64,000 bases of DNA from Powellomyces hirtus (taxonomy: Eukaryota > Chytridiomycota > Chytridiomycetes > Spizellomycetales > Powellomycetaceae). The stretch is taken from positions 372,001 to 436,000 of the forward strand of contig JAHLKG010000017.1 of assembly GCA_025526995.1 (NCBI GenBank). The letters run 5' to 3'. This document shows positions 36,477 to 50,626 of this stretch, piece by piece. Numbering within the stretch: the first letter of the stretch is position 1; each line of letters opens with the position of its first letter. The notes under the pieces are model-generated. The model did no database searches. It saw only the letters and a program-made list of their open reading frames with translations, and had not been told where the DNA came from. Both the position numbers and the translations under genes were made by a program.

Positions 36477-38530
36477 ATGAGTTCGTCGCCAGGACTGGAA
36501 AGGCGACCCGCAAGAGAAGCTGAAGCTGAGCGGGCTGTGCTGGATGCTTCTGCCGTTGTACCAGATGAACACGGCTGGAAACCAGTGCGGATACGGCCGT
36601 GGCATGACATGGTTTCCGAAATCCGAGGGCGCCTGCCGTTCTACGCCTCGGACTGGACGGACGGGTTTACAGATAAAAGAGTGCTTGCGGCCGGGATATA
36701 CATATGTGAGTAAACGGAAGGCAAGGCAGTCAGACCGACTTGGTCAACCAAGAACATGAGAGAACAGCATGGTAGCGGATCAGGCGGACAATGCTTCCGC
36801 GAGGTAGGTTATGCGAGAATTCGCTTGCAAACTACCAGTCGGAAAATCCCCGTCAAATAGCCCTGTATCCTCATGCTTATCAATCTGTCGCCGCTCTTGG
36901 TCATTTCTTTTCTCCAGTCTTCGCCAACTTTGCACCAGCGGTTACATTCGCGTTCTTCCTTGATTCGTCAACAGAAGGAATGATTGGTGTCGTAGAAGTG
37001 CTTCTTTCATCATCAGTATGCGGGACAATATACGCAATCTTGGCCGGTCAACCGCTCATAATTGTCGGTGTTACGGGCCCAACGTCGGTGTTCGTTACTA
37101 CCATCTACGGACTGTCATCCACGCTTGGGGTGCCATTTCTACCGTTCCTCGGATGGACGACTCTATGGAGCGCGGCAATGCACATTGCCATCGCGATAGG
37201 TGGACTTTGTAGTCTCGTGACGATCATCACCCGCTTCAGCTGCGAAGTCTTTGGCGCCCTGATTGCCATTGTCTACTTTTGGAACGGGATCGCAGAACTT
37301 GTAAAGTCCTTTGACACGGCGTTCCCCGTGGGTCTGTGCGCAGCACTGCTGGCGATTCTGACATTGTACCTCGCCCTTGTATTGACGGATGCCCGTACAT
37401 GGCGCTTCTGGACAAGCGCTCTGCGTGGGTTTGTGGCTGACTATGCAATGCCGATTTCGGTCACACTTGCGACTGTTGTGGCTGCCGCCATCCTGCCATT
37501 GCTCCCGGGTAGCGAGAGCACTCTTGACCTACTCCCGACACTGAATGTGCCGTACTCCAAGCCGTTCCTGTCTACTACCAACGGTCGCCCGTGGCTTGTC
37601 GATTTTGGCGCCTTGCCCATGTGGGCCATCTTCGCCAGCGCAATCGCGGGTGCCGTGTTAACAATCCTTTTCTACTTTGACCATAATGTGTCGTCATTGT
37701 TGAGCCAGGTTTGTGCTTCATGCAGCTCTGGAAGCAGCATTCCCTTCACCAATCTCATATATTCATTCTTTCTCCAGCGGCCCGAATCCAACCTAATGAA
37801 ACCTCCCGCCTTCAACTGGGACTTTCTCGTCCTGGGCCTGACGATGATTCCTTGCGCAGTGCTCGGCCTGCCAGCATGCAATGGGCTGATCCCACAGGCC
37901 CCACTGCACGTCGCTGCGCTCTCCAAGAAGACCAAGTCTGGAATCACCTTGCGTGTCGCAGAGCAGCGCCTCTCTCCGCTGCTGCAAGCCCTTTTGACGT
38001 TCGTCGTGCTCGCCCCGCCCCTCCTTCGTGTCGTGACCCACGTTCCCCGTGCAGTCCTCGCTGGTCTTTTCTTGGCCATGGGCGTGCATTCCCTACTCAG
38101 CAATCAGTTTGCGACTCGAGTCGCGTCCATTGGCGCTCTGACAGAGCAAGCTCGCGCAATTGTTCTTGCGCCGAGAGCCCTCCTCCGAGTGCCCAGGAAA
38201 CAGACTATCCGTTTCACAATCATACAAAGCTTTGTTCTGGCTGTGACTGTCGCAGTGACCGAATCTCACCACCCGGTGGCCCTCGCGTTCCCAGTCATCA
38301 TCGCGGCACTCGTTCCTTTTAGATTTTACATTTTGCCCCGCATTATTGAGCCCCGCTGGCTCGCCATACTGGACTGTGAAGACGATCCGGACCTCCAGCG
38401 TCCTGTGGAGCCGCAGCCTGACACGAGCGAGTCGCCCTTACTGGAACACACTACATTGCAGGTTGAACAGGACTCGTCACAACCTAAAGCTGTGACTGAC
38501 ATTCCGCTTGCACGCTTCGGCACTGCTTAG
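36477..38530 (+). CDS. BOR1: BOR1-like borate / anion transporter (SLC4 family)
   Basis: Proteins of this family export borate or exchange bicarbonate at the plasma or vacuolar membrane. Three exons (36477-36705, 36918-37708, 37778-38530) join in phase to 590 residues, close to yeast Bor1 (576). The family hallmark FFANFAPAVTFAF is created by the first splice. It is followed by QPLIIVGVTGPTSVF, FYFDHNVSSLLSQ (second splice) and GLPACNGLIPQAPLHVAAL. At least ten hydrophobic segments are visible. The C-terminal tail is short and acidic. The second intron (37709-37777) is 69 nt and has no in-frame stop; the family alignment supports its removal because the spliced product reads HNVSSLLSQRPESNL, with the usual short loop. 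Substrate is inferred from the family only. Confidence 0.92.
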
Positions 38531-38825
38531 CGCTTTGCCTCGGCATGTGGGCATGCTGTAATATACACATCAGCCTTTATAGCGTTATATAGCGCTAGAA
38601 ATACTATAGAGATGCTTGTTATTGGTTTACAAGCAATTTGAATATCCCATATGCATACTTGTGCGTGATGCAAGATAAATTAAGGATTTAGTGGAGTTTC
38701 CATTATGTAAGCAAGAATGACAGTTTGATCGGAAGGAGTTTGAGAATCCCGGAGGCTTCGATAGAGAGTGTGCGTGTGAAGGGGACCCATACTGAAAGAA
38801 GCGTCATAGAGGAATCGAATGTAAC

Positions 38826-39667
38826 ATGGGCATTTGGACCACGTTCCTCACGAATCTCGGCTTTCTGCGCAAAAAGGTCTCAATTCTAATACTCGGTGAG
38901 CTTCTTTGCATCGACATGTTTGGCCCAACACAAAGTCCTAAGACGTTTCTTTCTGAAATGCAGGGCTCGATAACAGCGGTAAAACGACGCTTGTGGCGCA
39001 CTTTTTACACCCTCCGGCGGCTGGGACGGCGGGCGGCGAGCCGGCGCCTCCCGCCGTGGTTCCAACTGTGGGATTCTCCCTTGACCGATTCAACTGGGGA
39101 AACTTGGGAATCACTGTGTTCGACATGTCCGGTCAGGGCCGATATCGAGATTTTTGGTAAGGGGCAGGCGCCCGTCATTTTGAGAGAGCTCGGTCGCTTA
39201 CAGGTGATTTGTGATTTGTTAGGGAGCATTTCTATGGAGACGCGGATGGAATTCTGTGGGTTCTGGATAGCAGCGACAGTGCCCGTATAAGCGTTGCGCA
39301 CGATGAGCTATGGCGGACAATAGGACATAAAGGCATGCAAATCTTTTTTTCAGAGCATTCGCAACCCACGACTGACATTCCGAACCGCTCGTTCGAAAGA
39401 TCTCCAGAGAACGAAACCTCCAATTCTCATCTTTGCAAACAAATCTGATGTTCCCGGGTGCATGACGCCGGAACAATGCACTGCGGCGTTGGGTTTGGAC
39501 ACGATCCGGGACCGCAATTGGAATATGATGTAAGCTGACTGGTGACTCGTTGCATAGCGGTGTTCGTACCTGATGCGTCGTTGAGCAGACCATCAAATGC
39601 AATTACTGGCGAGGGATTGGCAAAAGGGCTAGACTGGCTGGCGGCTGAACTCAGCACAACGAGTTGA
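38826..39667 (+). CDS. ARL6: ARL6/BBS3 small GTPase
   Basis: Arl6 recruits the BBSome coat to membranes at the base of cilia (known). Five exons (38826-38895, 38964-39156, 39223-39332, 39400-39529, 39589-39667) give 193 residues versus 186 in human. G1 is GLDNSGKTT, G2 PTVGFS, G3 the Arl6-specific FDMSGQGRYR, G4 FANKSD, and the G5-region serine lies in PSNAITGEGL. The C-terminal helix GLAKGLDWLAAEL matches the family. A short insert rich in Gly/Ala/Pro sits between G1 and G2. Gly2 follows Met, but Arl6 needs no proof of myristoylation here. The third intron (39333-39399) starts with GC, not GT. Its removal restores GHKDLQRTKPPILIF, which matches Arl6 spacing. The presence of this gene argues for a flagellated life stage. 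Confidence 0.92.
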
Positions 39668-40165
39668 CCGCCTATCCAGCAACTGTGCGGGCAGTCATTG
39701 TAACAGCCTTTCTGTAACATACATAAATTTACATAGCCGTTAAGATAAGAGTGCCATGTTAATTACAGTCAAAGTTTTCAGAGTCAGATCATCCTTCGCC
39801 ATTGCATATGATGGTACCTTGTCCCAATGATAGCATTGTCCTCAGTAAAGGATGATTTTATTGTCGTGCTATTGTACAATTTCCGTATACAAAACACACT
39901 GTCTATGAAAAGACGGGGAAGAAAGCTCATGTACATAGATACAACCGCAGGGTGAAGAGCTAATCCGTCCAAATAACACAATATACACAATGAACAATGA
40001 ACATCCACAACAGAAAACGAAACGAAAAGAGCAAAGGCATCTATAAACAGTCGGAACTCGAAAGGACCGATATCAAATGAAAGGAACGGAAATGTACAAG
40101 CACCGGCAACGTGTCGAAGAAACCGGCTGAGAGGGTGGAAGAAGGCAGTTGTAGATTGGCGGCGC
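39668..40165. other. Convergent 3' interval ARL6 / secreted protein
   Basis: Two genes end toward each other. The interval is AT-rich with several possible polyadenylation sites. No gene is seen. Confidence 0.5.
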
Positions 40166-41094
40166 TCAAGCCCCAGATCGACCGTTACGACCTCCGCCAT
40201 TGCCGCCGTTGCTCGACACCTTGATCCTGATGCAATCGTCTTGCGCTCCACGCTGGGCAACCGGCATGACAACAGGTTGATGGGAGTTGGAGCCCGACAT
40301 GGAACAGATGCGGTAGGTGCCGTCCTGTTTGAGGGTTCCAGCGGGAATGGTGACGCTGAGAGTTCGGCCGCCGGCGGCTTCGTCATTGAGACCCTTGAAG
40401 AAGGCGAACGTACGCGCGTCCGGTGCGGCCTTTGCGTTGTTGAGGTTCTGCACCGTTATGTGTGAGTGACCTTGAATTGTGCCATCGCCGGACAGAGTCT
40501 GCGGGATCGTGTAGTATTGGTTCGTTGGGTCAGAGAAGAAGCCGGTGTCCAGGTTGCGGTAGTCAACAACGACTTGGAGTTCTTGGTTACGGTTGACCGC
40601 AGCACCGTTCTCGGGCTTGGTAATGAGACTGGACACCTGCGCAAGACGATGGGTATGGTTTTAAATAACGTATGCCATAGATTCCTGGTCATTATGTAGA
40701 GTCTTACCATTTTGTTGACCGAAGGGATGGAACCCATGGGAGTGGATGAGCAAGCTCCATCGCGGAGTTGAGTTCCGTCGGATGCCGTCAGACCGGTTCC
40801 AGCGCAGAATGCATTCTGCCCGTTGTTTCCGCCATTGTTGTTTCCGCCATTGTTGTTTCCGCCATTGTTGTTCCCACCGTTGTTGTTCCCACCGTTGTTG
40901 TTTCCGCCGTTGGTCGGGGCTGGTTTGGGAGGAGTAGGTTTAGTCGGAGGTTTGTTGCCGCCTCGGCCACCGCCCTGCTGCGGTCTTCTTCCACCTTGCC
41001 GCCTGCCTCGAGCCTGGGCTTTGACGATATCAGGGAGCACGAGCAACAGAGCGAAGCATAGAAGCAACACAAGCTGGGAGTAGTTGCTGCGCAT
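40166..41094 (-). CDS. Secreted Asn/Gly-repeat protein of a fungal family of unknown function
   Basis: Two exons (40708-41094 and 40166-40636) join in phase 0 to 285 residues. The N-terminus is a typical signal peptide: MRSNYSQ, a hydrophobic core LVLLLCFALLLVLPDIV and a likely cleavage after KAQA. A basic Arg/Gln/Gly stretch and a Pro/Lys stretch follow, then about six copies of GGNNN. The C-terminal ~165 residues form a conserved domain: NAFCAGTGLTASDGTQL, GACSSTPMGSIPSVNKMVS, LDTGFFSDPTNQYY, GHSHITVQNL, FAFFKGLNDEA, YRICSMSGSNSHQPVVMPVA and QRGAQDDCIRIKV. I have seen this domain in many fungal secreted proteins without known function. Four cysteines may form two disulfides. It may be a cell-wall or surface protein; that is inference. 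Confidence 0.85.
40821..40911 (-). repeat. 15-bp coding minisatellite (GGNNN)n
   Basis: About six near-perfect 15-bp units encode Gly-Gly-Asn-Asn-Asn inside the secreted protein. Two slightly different unit versions (TTTCCG and TTCCCA) alternate in blocks, which points to recent unit duplication. Copy number probably varies between isolates. Confidence 0.85.
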
Positions 41095-42483
41095 TGCTGT
41101 CGGTGAGAGTAGTGTGTGTCGTTTTGCTTCAAGACGTAAGGAAAGATGGAAAGCGATGGGACGGAAGCAAAACAGATCAAGGACGGGGAGGACAGGAGGA
41201 GGGGGGTTGGCGGGATGACGACGTTCCTTTATGCTATTAGGCCTTGCGCAAGAATGAGACAACGTTGAGGAACTTGAAAGAAAAGAAAGCACCCTCCGTC
41301 CGCCGTCTGTCCCATCTATTCCATCCAATCTGCGGCCATTTTCAGGGACCTTAATTTCGTGAGTACCCCAAGTACCCAAGTCATAAATGGCAGCAGACTC
41401 GGCCGCAAGCTCTGTACATTGGGCTTTAATTGGCCATTGCCCATTGTCTGTGGGGACCCCGCTGTGCGACAGTAAATTGAATTGACAATGAAAAAGGCGG
41501 CAGGCCAGCCAATGCAGCTGCAGGGCCAATTACCAATACTGCGTGTGTCTTTTGTTTTTGGCAAAGACGTTTGTGTTAATTACATTGCCGCGGAAATGGA
41601 AAGGGGAGAAAGCCCTGCATGGAGGGATGTGATGTGATGGATGGGCAGAAAAGGGTGGGGAAGGGAAGGGCTAAAATAACGCGAGGGGCCGCGTGTGCCG
41701 CACGCGTCACCCAATTAAGATGACCCCATCCCTGCCGTTCTCCCCCTTCCCCCTCACCCAGCTGCGGTCAACAATCGAACATTCGCCGTCATCAGTGCGT
41801 AAATGTCCGTCTCCCTCCAACTTTCCGCCTCCAGATCATACATTCGTTTTCCATGAATAAACTCCTCCATTGCCCCACATTATAATGTTATATGCACAGA
41901 TATAACCCCATGAGAGCTCATAACGTGTGATTCGCTCTCTGTGGCTGATAGTTTTTTTCCGTAGATAGGCAGAGTTGGGGGCGGGGATTTGGACAGCCGA
42001 TTTGGACTTTGGTAGGGTGAAGCCCGTCTCATCATGCCAATTTCCAACGCACAAGACCCCTCGGTCTGGCTGCTCACGGTATACTATTGCGCATGCCAAA
42101 TAAACTCAGGTCAAGCAATGCAAGGATAATTGATAACGTATATATAGCAATTTCCCATTAACAGGGATCCGCACAAGTTATGCGAGTTTGACCCATGGGC
42201 AACAGTTTCCTGTGTGGCTTGGCCTGGTGCTGCGCGTGTCCGGACGGACTTTGATAAAGGCATTTTTGGGTTAACCAATCCTTGAGCGCTTGTCTTACCG
42301 TTCCCCTTCCATTTTCCTTTGATTTTTTTGACCTCACATCCGTTGTGCAAATCCAAGGCAGAAGTCTGACCTTGTCAATCCACACGACTCCTATACTGGA
42401 CAGTTCTTGACGGTCAGTTGGAAAACAGGAAAACAGGTTTCGGTCACATTCAATAGCCGAGCAGTCAAAGGTCGCAGACAGCA
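41095..42483. promoter_or_regulatory. Divergent promoter of secreted protein and SMC3
   Basis: A 1.4-kb interval between two genes that point apart. The frame upstream of the secreted-protein ATG stays open for some distance but without family similarity. A purine-rich stretch (41590-41680) and a GC-rich segment near 41690-41712 are visible. No gene is recognised. Confidence 0.45.
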
Positions 42484-47133
<4,650 letters not shown>

Positions 47134-48176
47134 TCCATTTGCCCCCACGTTGCCTGTCGTCGCACTACTCTGACTGATTTGTCAGTTTCCTGGGCCTTAT
47201 CATTCCAGCCCGTCGTTTCTTGTATTTATAAATATTTTGTGTTATGGTACTGTCCGCTCAGTGTTCCCCCGCGCGTCCTTTCCCATACGCACTTCACAAG
47301 GCAGTGCCGTAGGATACTTACTGTCTTTGAAAAGTCCCTTCTGCAGACACAAACACTGTGTGAGCCGAAGGTCTCTCCTGCGATGTTTCCAGAGTGCAGT
47401 ACATGTGACCAAAAATAATCTCGTCGCCATATCCCGGGTGGCTGGCAAGCAGATCGGCATTGTGAAAATGCCATCTGAGCTTCTAGACCTCTGATGACAA
47501 AAGAAGCAGAGATGTGCCTCTCGCCTTGCGGCAAACTGCTGGAGCAAAGACCGGCTTCTCAAATACAAAGAGCATCTCTTATTAACACATGTGCCCGTTT
47601 GCGTGGTTCAGGGAGCCCGTGCAGAGGCGGGAGTTGCTTGCAGGGATATAAGATCCTGTATGAGAGAACACAGATGAGAATCAAGAAGAGTCGTAAATTG
47701 GGTTCACAGCCACCCGACGCGTGAGCGTGGCGAGGCCGAGTCCCCATACGAAGAGGACCAGGAGTGCGCAGTTGGACCATACTTTCAGACATAAGTTCGA
47801 GAGGTACCGTATGAGCGCTACAGGAATCAGAAGCATTTGCGCGGATGGCCTTCCCATGGTGGCCATCTGCGAGCAAACACTGCGCAAGAGGACGTTCCCA
47901 TGGTCAGCAGACAGAAAAACAGTTGACAGCTTGACAGCGATGAATACAGTCCCCTGCCATAGAGACGCACTCAACGGTCCGCGTCTTCACGCAGCACTAG
48001 CTTCGCATAATTTTTACTCATTCCTGGAGGGAAGGTACGCACGGAAAAGACGGAAAAGAATTGATCCTGGGAATGGAGGGACTAGATGAAATTCCCATAT
48101 TCATCACAAAATAAAACAAAGACAATGATATGTGCGAATGCAATTCTAAAATCAAACCCACAAATGATAAAAACAC
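47134..48176. other. Convergent 3' interval SMC3 / TRP1
   Basis: Two genes end toward each other across about 1 kb. Frames of 70-120 codons occur on both strands (for example 47242-47568 and 47721-48089) but show no motifs. I see no tRNA or repeat. Confidence 0.45.
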
Positions 48177-50600
48177 CTAGACAGCTGCTTTCCTAACAGC
48201 GTCCACAAAAGCAGCCACTTTGGCATGATCCTTAACCCCCTTCCGGCCATCAAGCTCCACGCCGCTGCAAACATCGACACAGACGGGCTTGACTGCCATG
48301 ACGGCCGTGAACACATTGGTTGCATCCAGGCCCCCTGCAAGCCAGACGGGGATACCGGTGGCGGAGACAGCAGTCGCGAGGGTCCAGTCAAAGGTTGTCC
48401 CGCTTCCGCCGTGCTGTGTGGACGAGGGTGCTCCAGCCGACGCCGTGTCGAGAAGTACACCCGCCAGCCCTCGGTATGATGGGTCCTTGACCTTGGTCAG
48501 GAGGGAGTCGGATGTGTCCGACGGGAAGACGTGGACAGCTTTGATGACAGGTCGCGGGACCAGCATGGCGTGATCTGCGGGCTCATTCCCGTGGAACTGG
48601 ACGAAATCGAGGTTAGCATGGGCAACCGTGCGCGAGATCTCTGCTAGAGAGTGATTCGAAAACACGCCAACGACAAATGGCACTTTTCGTCCCGCCGCCG
48701 CTGTACGGATGGTCGCGTTTGTGAGATACGTGGTGTCCGAAGACGTGGTGGAGGATGGGATCGGGAGTACTGGCGGATTGTGATGTGTGCGGCTCTCGAG
48801 ACCGTAATGCTTGTACAACGCGTCAACGATCTCACGGGCACGATCGGCTGAGACATTCCGCGCGCTTTTGGCAAAAATGAGACCAATGAGATCCGCTCCA
48901 GCTTCCGCAGCAGCGATGGCGTCCTCGGGGCTCGTGATTCCACATATCTTCACCAAGGTCCCGGTACGTCCATCGCTGATCAAGGCCGCGGAAGGACGGC
49001 CAAGGAGACCTTCGATGAAGGCACCCTTATCCGGGCTTCTCATCAGGGCTTCTCCGACCAAGACCGCCTTGGCGCCGCCTTTGATGTACGTTTCTACGTC
49101 CGCACGACCAACGATGCCACTGAGCGCGACAAGAATGACTCCTTCGGGGACCATAGAGCTGAGCTCGGATGTTCGGCCCATGTCCATGGTAAAAGTGTGG
49201 AGGTCGCGGTTGTTGACACCTATGACGCGCGAGCCGACATCAATGGCACGCTGCATCTCGGATTTGTTCGCAACTTCCACCATGGGCTCCATGCCGAGGG
49301 ACCGTGAATACGCCAGCAGATCCGCCAGTTTCTCGTCGGTGAGGATCGCAACGATCAAGAGGAGGGTGTCGGCGCCATACAGCCGGGCTTCGAGCACTTG
49401 GTAGCGCGTCACGACAAAGTCTTTGCGAAGGACAGCAGGTCGGTTAGGCAAATTCTCAAGCGCGGCCCTAACCTGCCGCATGTCTTCGAGAGAACCCTTG
49501 AACCACGTCGGTTCGGTCAGGACTGAGATGACTGCTGCGCCTCCACGCGCGTATTGTAGCGCCTGTGTTGCAGCATGCGCAGTGATGTCGATGTCTCCCT
49601 TGGAGGGTGACGCCCGTTTGATTTCGCCCATGACAGCAACGGGATCCGCGCACTGGAGAACACGCGCAGGAAAATCGATATTGGGTGGTGCCAGCCCAAG
49701 CGCGATCGACCTTTGCAGGTGATACGAGGACTGGCCTGGTTTCGCGCTGGCCTCATCTACATCGAGCAGGCGCTGATCGTTGATTTTTTCAAGGATGCTT
49801 TTCTGACCCTTGGAAGCGGTGCTTGTTGTCGATGGCACCCCTGAACTGGTATGATCCCCAGTACGCCCGCTTCCGGCCCTGTCTGTTCCCCCAGCTTTAG
49901 CCCCTGTGGAGTTGATCTTGGAGACCTTTGACAGCGCGATTCCGTCTGTCCTTGTCTCTCCTTTCGATCCAACTCCCTCTGAAGGCCATTTCACCAGATC
50001 GTTCCTGATCTTCAAGTCCGCCCAAGTACCGCCTTCCCATTTCAAGAAGTTGGCAAAGATCTTCCGACCACCTTCGCTGGCAATACTCTCCGGATGGTAC
50101 TGCACACCTTCCATCACGAACTCCTTGTGCCTCACACCCATCACGATCCCATTCTCAATCCAGCTTGTAAGCTCCAGCGCCGCGGGAAGAGTCTTGGGAT
50201 CTCCCGCCAGCGAGTGGTATCTCGTGCACTCGATTCCTTGCTCTACACCCTCATAAAGACCCTTGCCGTCATGCAGCACCGGAGTGGTTTTGCCGTGCAC
50301 AATCTCCCCAGCGTACGTGACAGTCCCGCCATAGATCTCGTACATGCATTGCTCGCCGAGACAGACTCCCAGAATAGGAACCTTTCCGGCAAAGTGGCGA
50401 ATGACATCATTGGACACCGCTGCATCAGCCGGTCGTCCAGGGCCTGGCGAGATGACAACGTTTCGCGGGTTGATGGCAATGCATTCTTCCAAAGTCACCT
50501 GATCGTTCCGATGGACTATCACGTTCGCCCCCATCTCCGAGAGGTACTGATAGACGTTCCAGGTGAAGCTGTCGTAATTGTCAATTAGTAGGGTCGTCAT
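48177..50600 (-). CDS. TRP1: Trifunctional tryptophan protein TrpG-TrpC-TrpF
   Basis: One intron-less protein of 807 residues with three activities of tryptophan synthesis, the usual filamentous-fungus arrangement. Residues 1-~195 are the glutamine amidotransferase of anthranilate synthase: LLIDNYDSFTWNVYQYL, ISPGPGRP, nucleophile Cys in GVCLGEQC, and His/Glu in VQYHPES. Residues ~265-540 are indole-3-glycerol-phosphate synthase: AVMGEIKRASPSKGDI, VLRKDFVVTRYQVLEARLYGAD, IGVNNRDLHTF. Residues ~550-807 are phosphoribosylanthranilate isomerase: VKICGITSPEDA, GLIFAKSARNVS, VQFHGNE, PVWLAGGLDATNV. The start ATG is fixed by LLIDNYDSF. It lies 26 nt after the TRP2 stop codon on the same strand. It partners TRP2 to form anthranilate synthase, then catalyses steps 3 and 4. 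All catalytic motifs are intact. Confidence 0.95.
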   Translation of the reverse strand: MTTLLIDNYDSFTWNVYQYLSEMGANVIVHRNDQVTLEECIAINPRNVVISPGPGRPADAAVSNDVIRHFAGKVPILGVCLGEQCMYEIYGGTVTYAGEIVHGKTTPVLHDGKGLYEGVEQGIECTRYHSLAGDPKTLPAALELTSWIENGIVMGVRHKEFVMEGVQYHPESIASEGGRKIFANFLKWEGGTWADLKIRNDLVKWPSEGVGSKGETRTDGIALSKVSKINSTGAKAGGTDRAGSGRTGDHTSSGVPSTTSTASKGQKSILEKINDQRLLDVDEASAKPGQSSYHLQRSIALGLAPPNIDFPARVLQCADPVAVMGEIKRASPSKGDIDITAHAATQALQYARGGAAVISVLTEPTWFKGSLEDMRQVRAALENLPNRPAVLRKDFVVTRYQVLEARLYGADTLLLIVAILTDEKLADLLAYSRSLGMEPMVEVANKSEMQRAIDVGSRVIGVNNRDLHTFTMDMGRTSELSSMVPEGVILVALSGIVGRADVETYIKGGAKAVLVGEALMRSPDKGAFIEGLLGRPSAALISDGRTGTLVKICGITSPEDAIAAAEAGADLIGLIFAKSARNVSADRAREIVDALYKHYGLESRTHHNPPVLPIPSSTTSSDTTYLTNATIRTAAAGRKVPFVVGVFSNHSLAEISRTVAHANLDFVQFHGNEPADHAMLVPRPVIKAVHVFPSDTSDSLLTKVKDPSYRGLAGVLLDTASAGAPSSTQHGGSGTTFDWTLATAVSATGIPVWLAGGLDATNVFTAVMAVKPVCVDVCSGVELDGRKGVKDHAKVAAFVDAVRKAAV

Positions 50601-50626
50601 CTTGCGATTGAATGTACTATCTGTGA
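50601..50626 (-). other. 26-nt spacer between TRP2 stop and TRP1 start
   Basis: This short AT-rich spacer is all that separates the TRP2 stop from the TRP1 ATG. There is no room for a separate terminator and promoter. The TRP1 frame stays open upstream through the spacer and across the TRP2 stop as far as a TGA at 50670-50672, without another ATG. Confidence 0.85.

Noticed and set aside
39346..39353. Poly-T CAG acceptor in ARL6
   Set aside because: Only about 20 nt from the only donor and in the wrong phase; it would also add 15 residues that Arl6 lacks.
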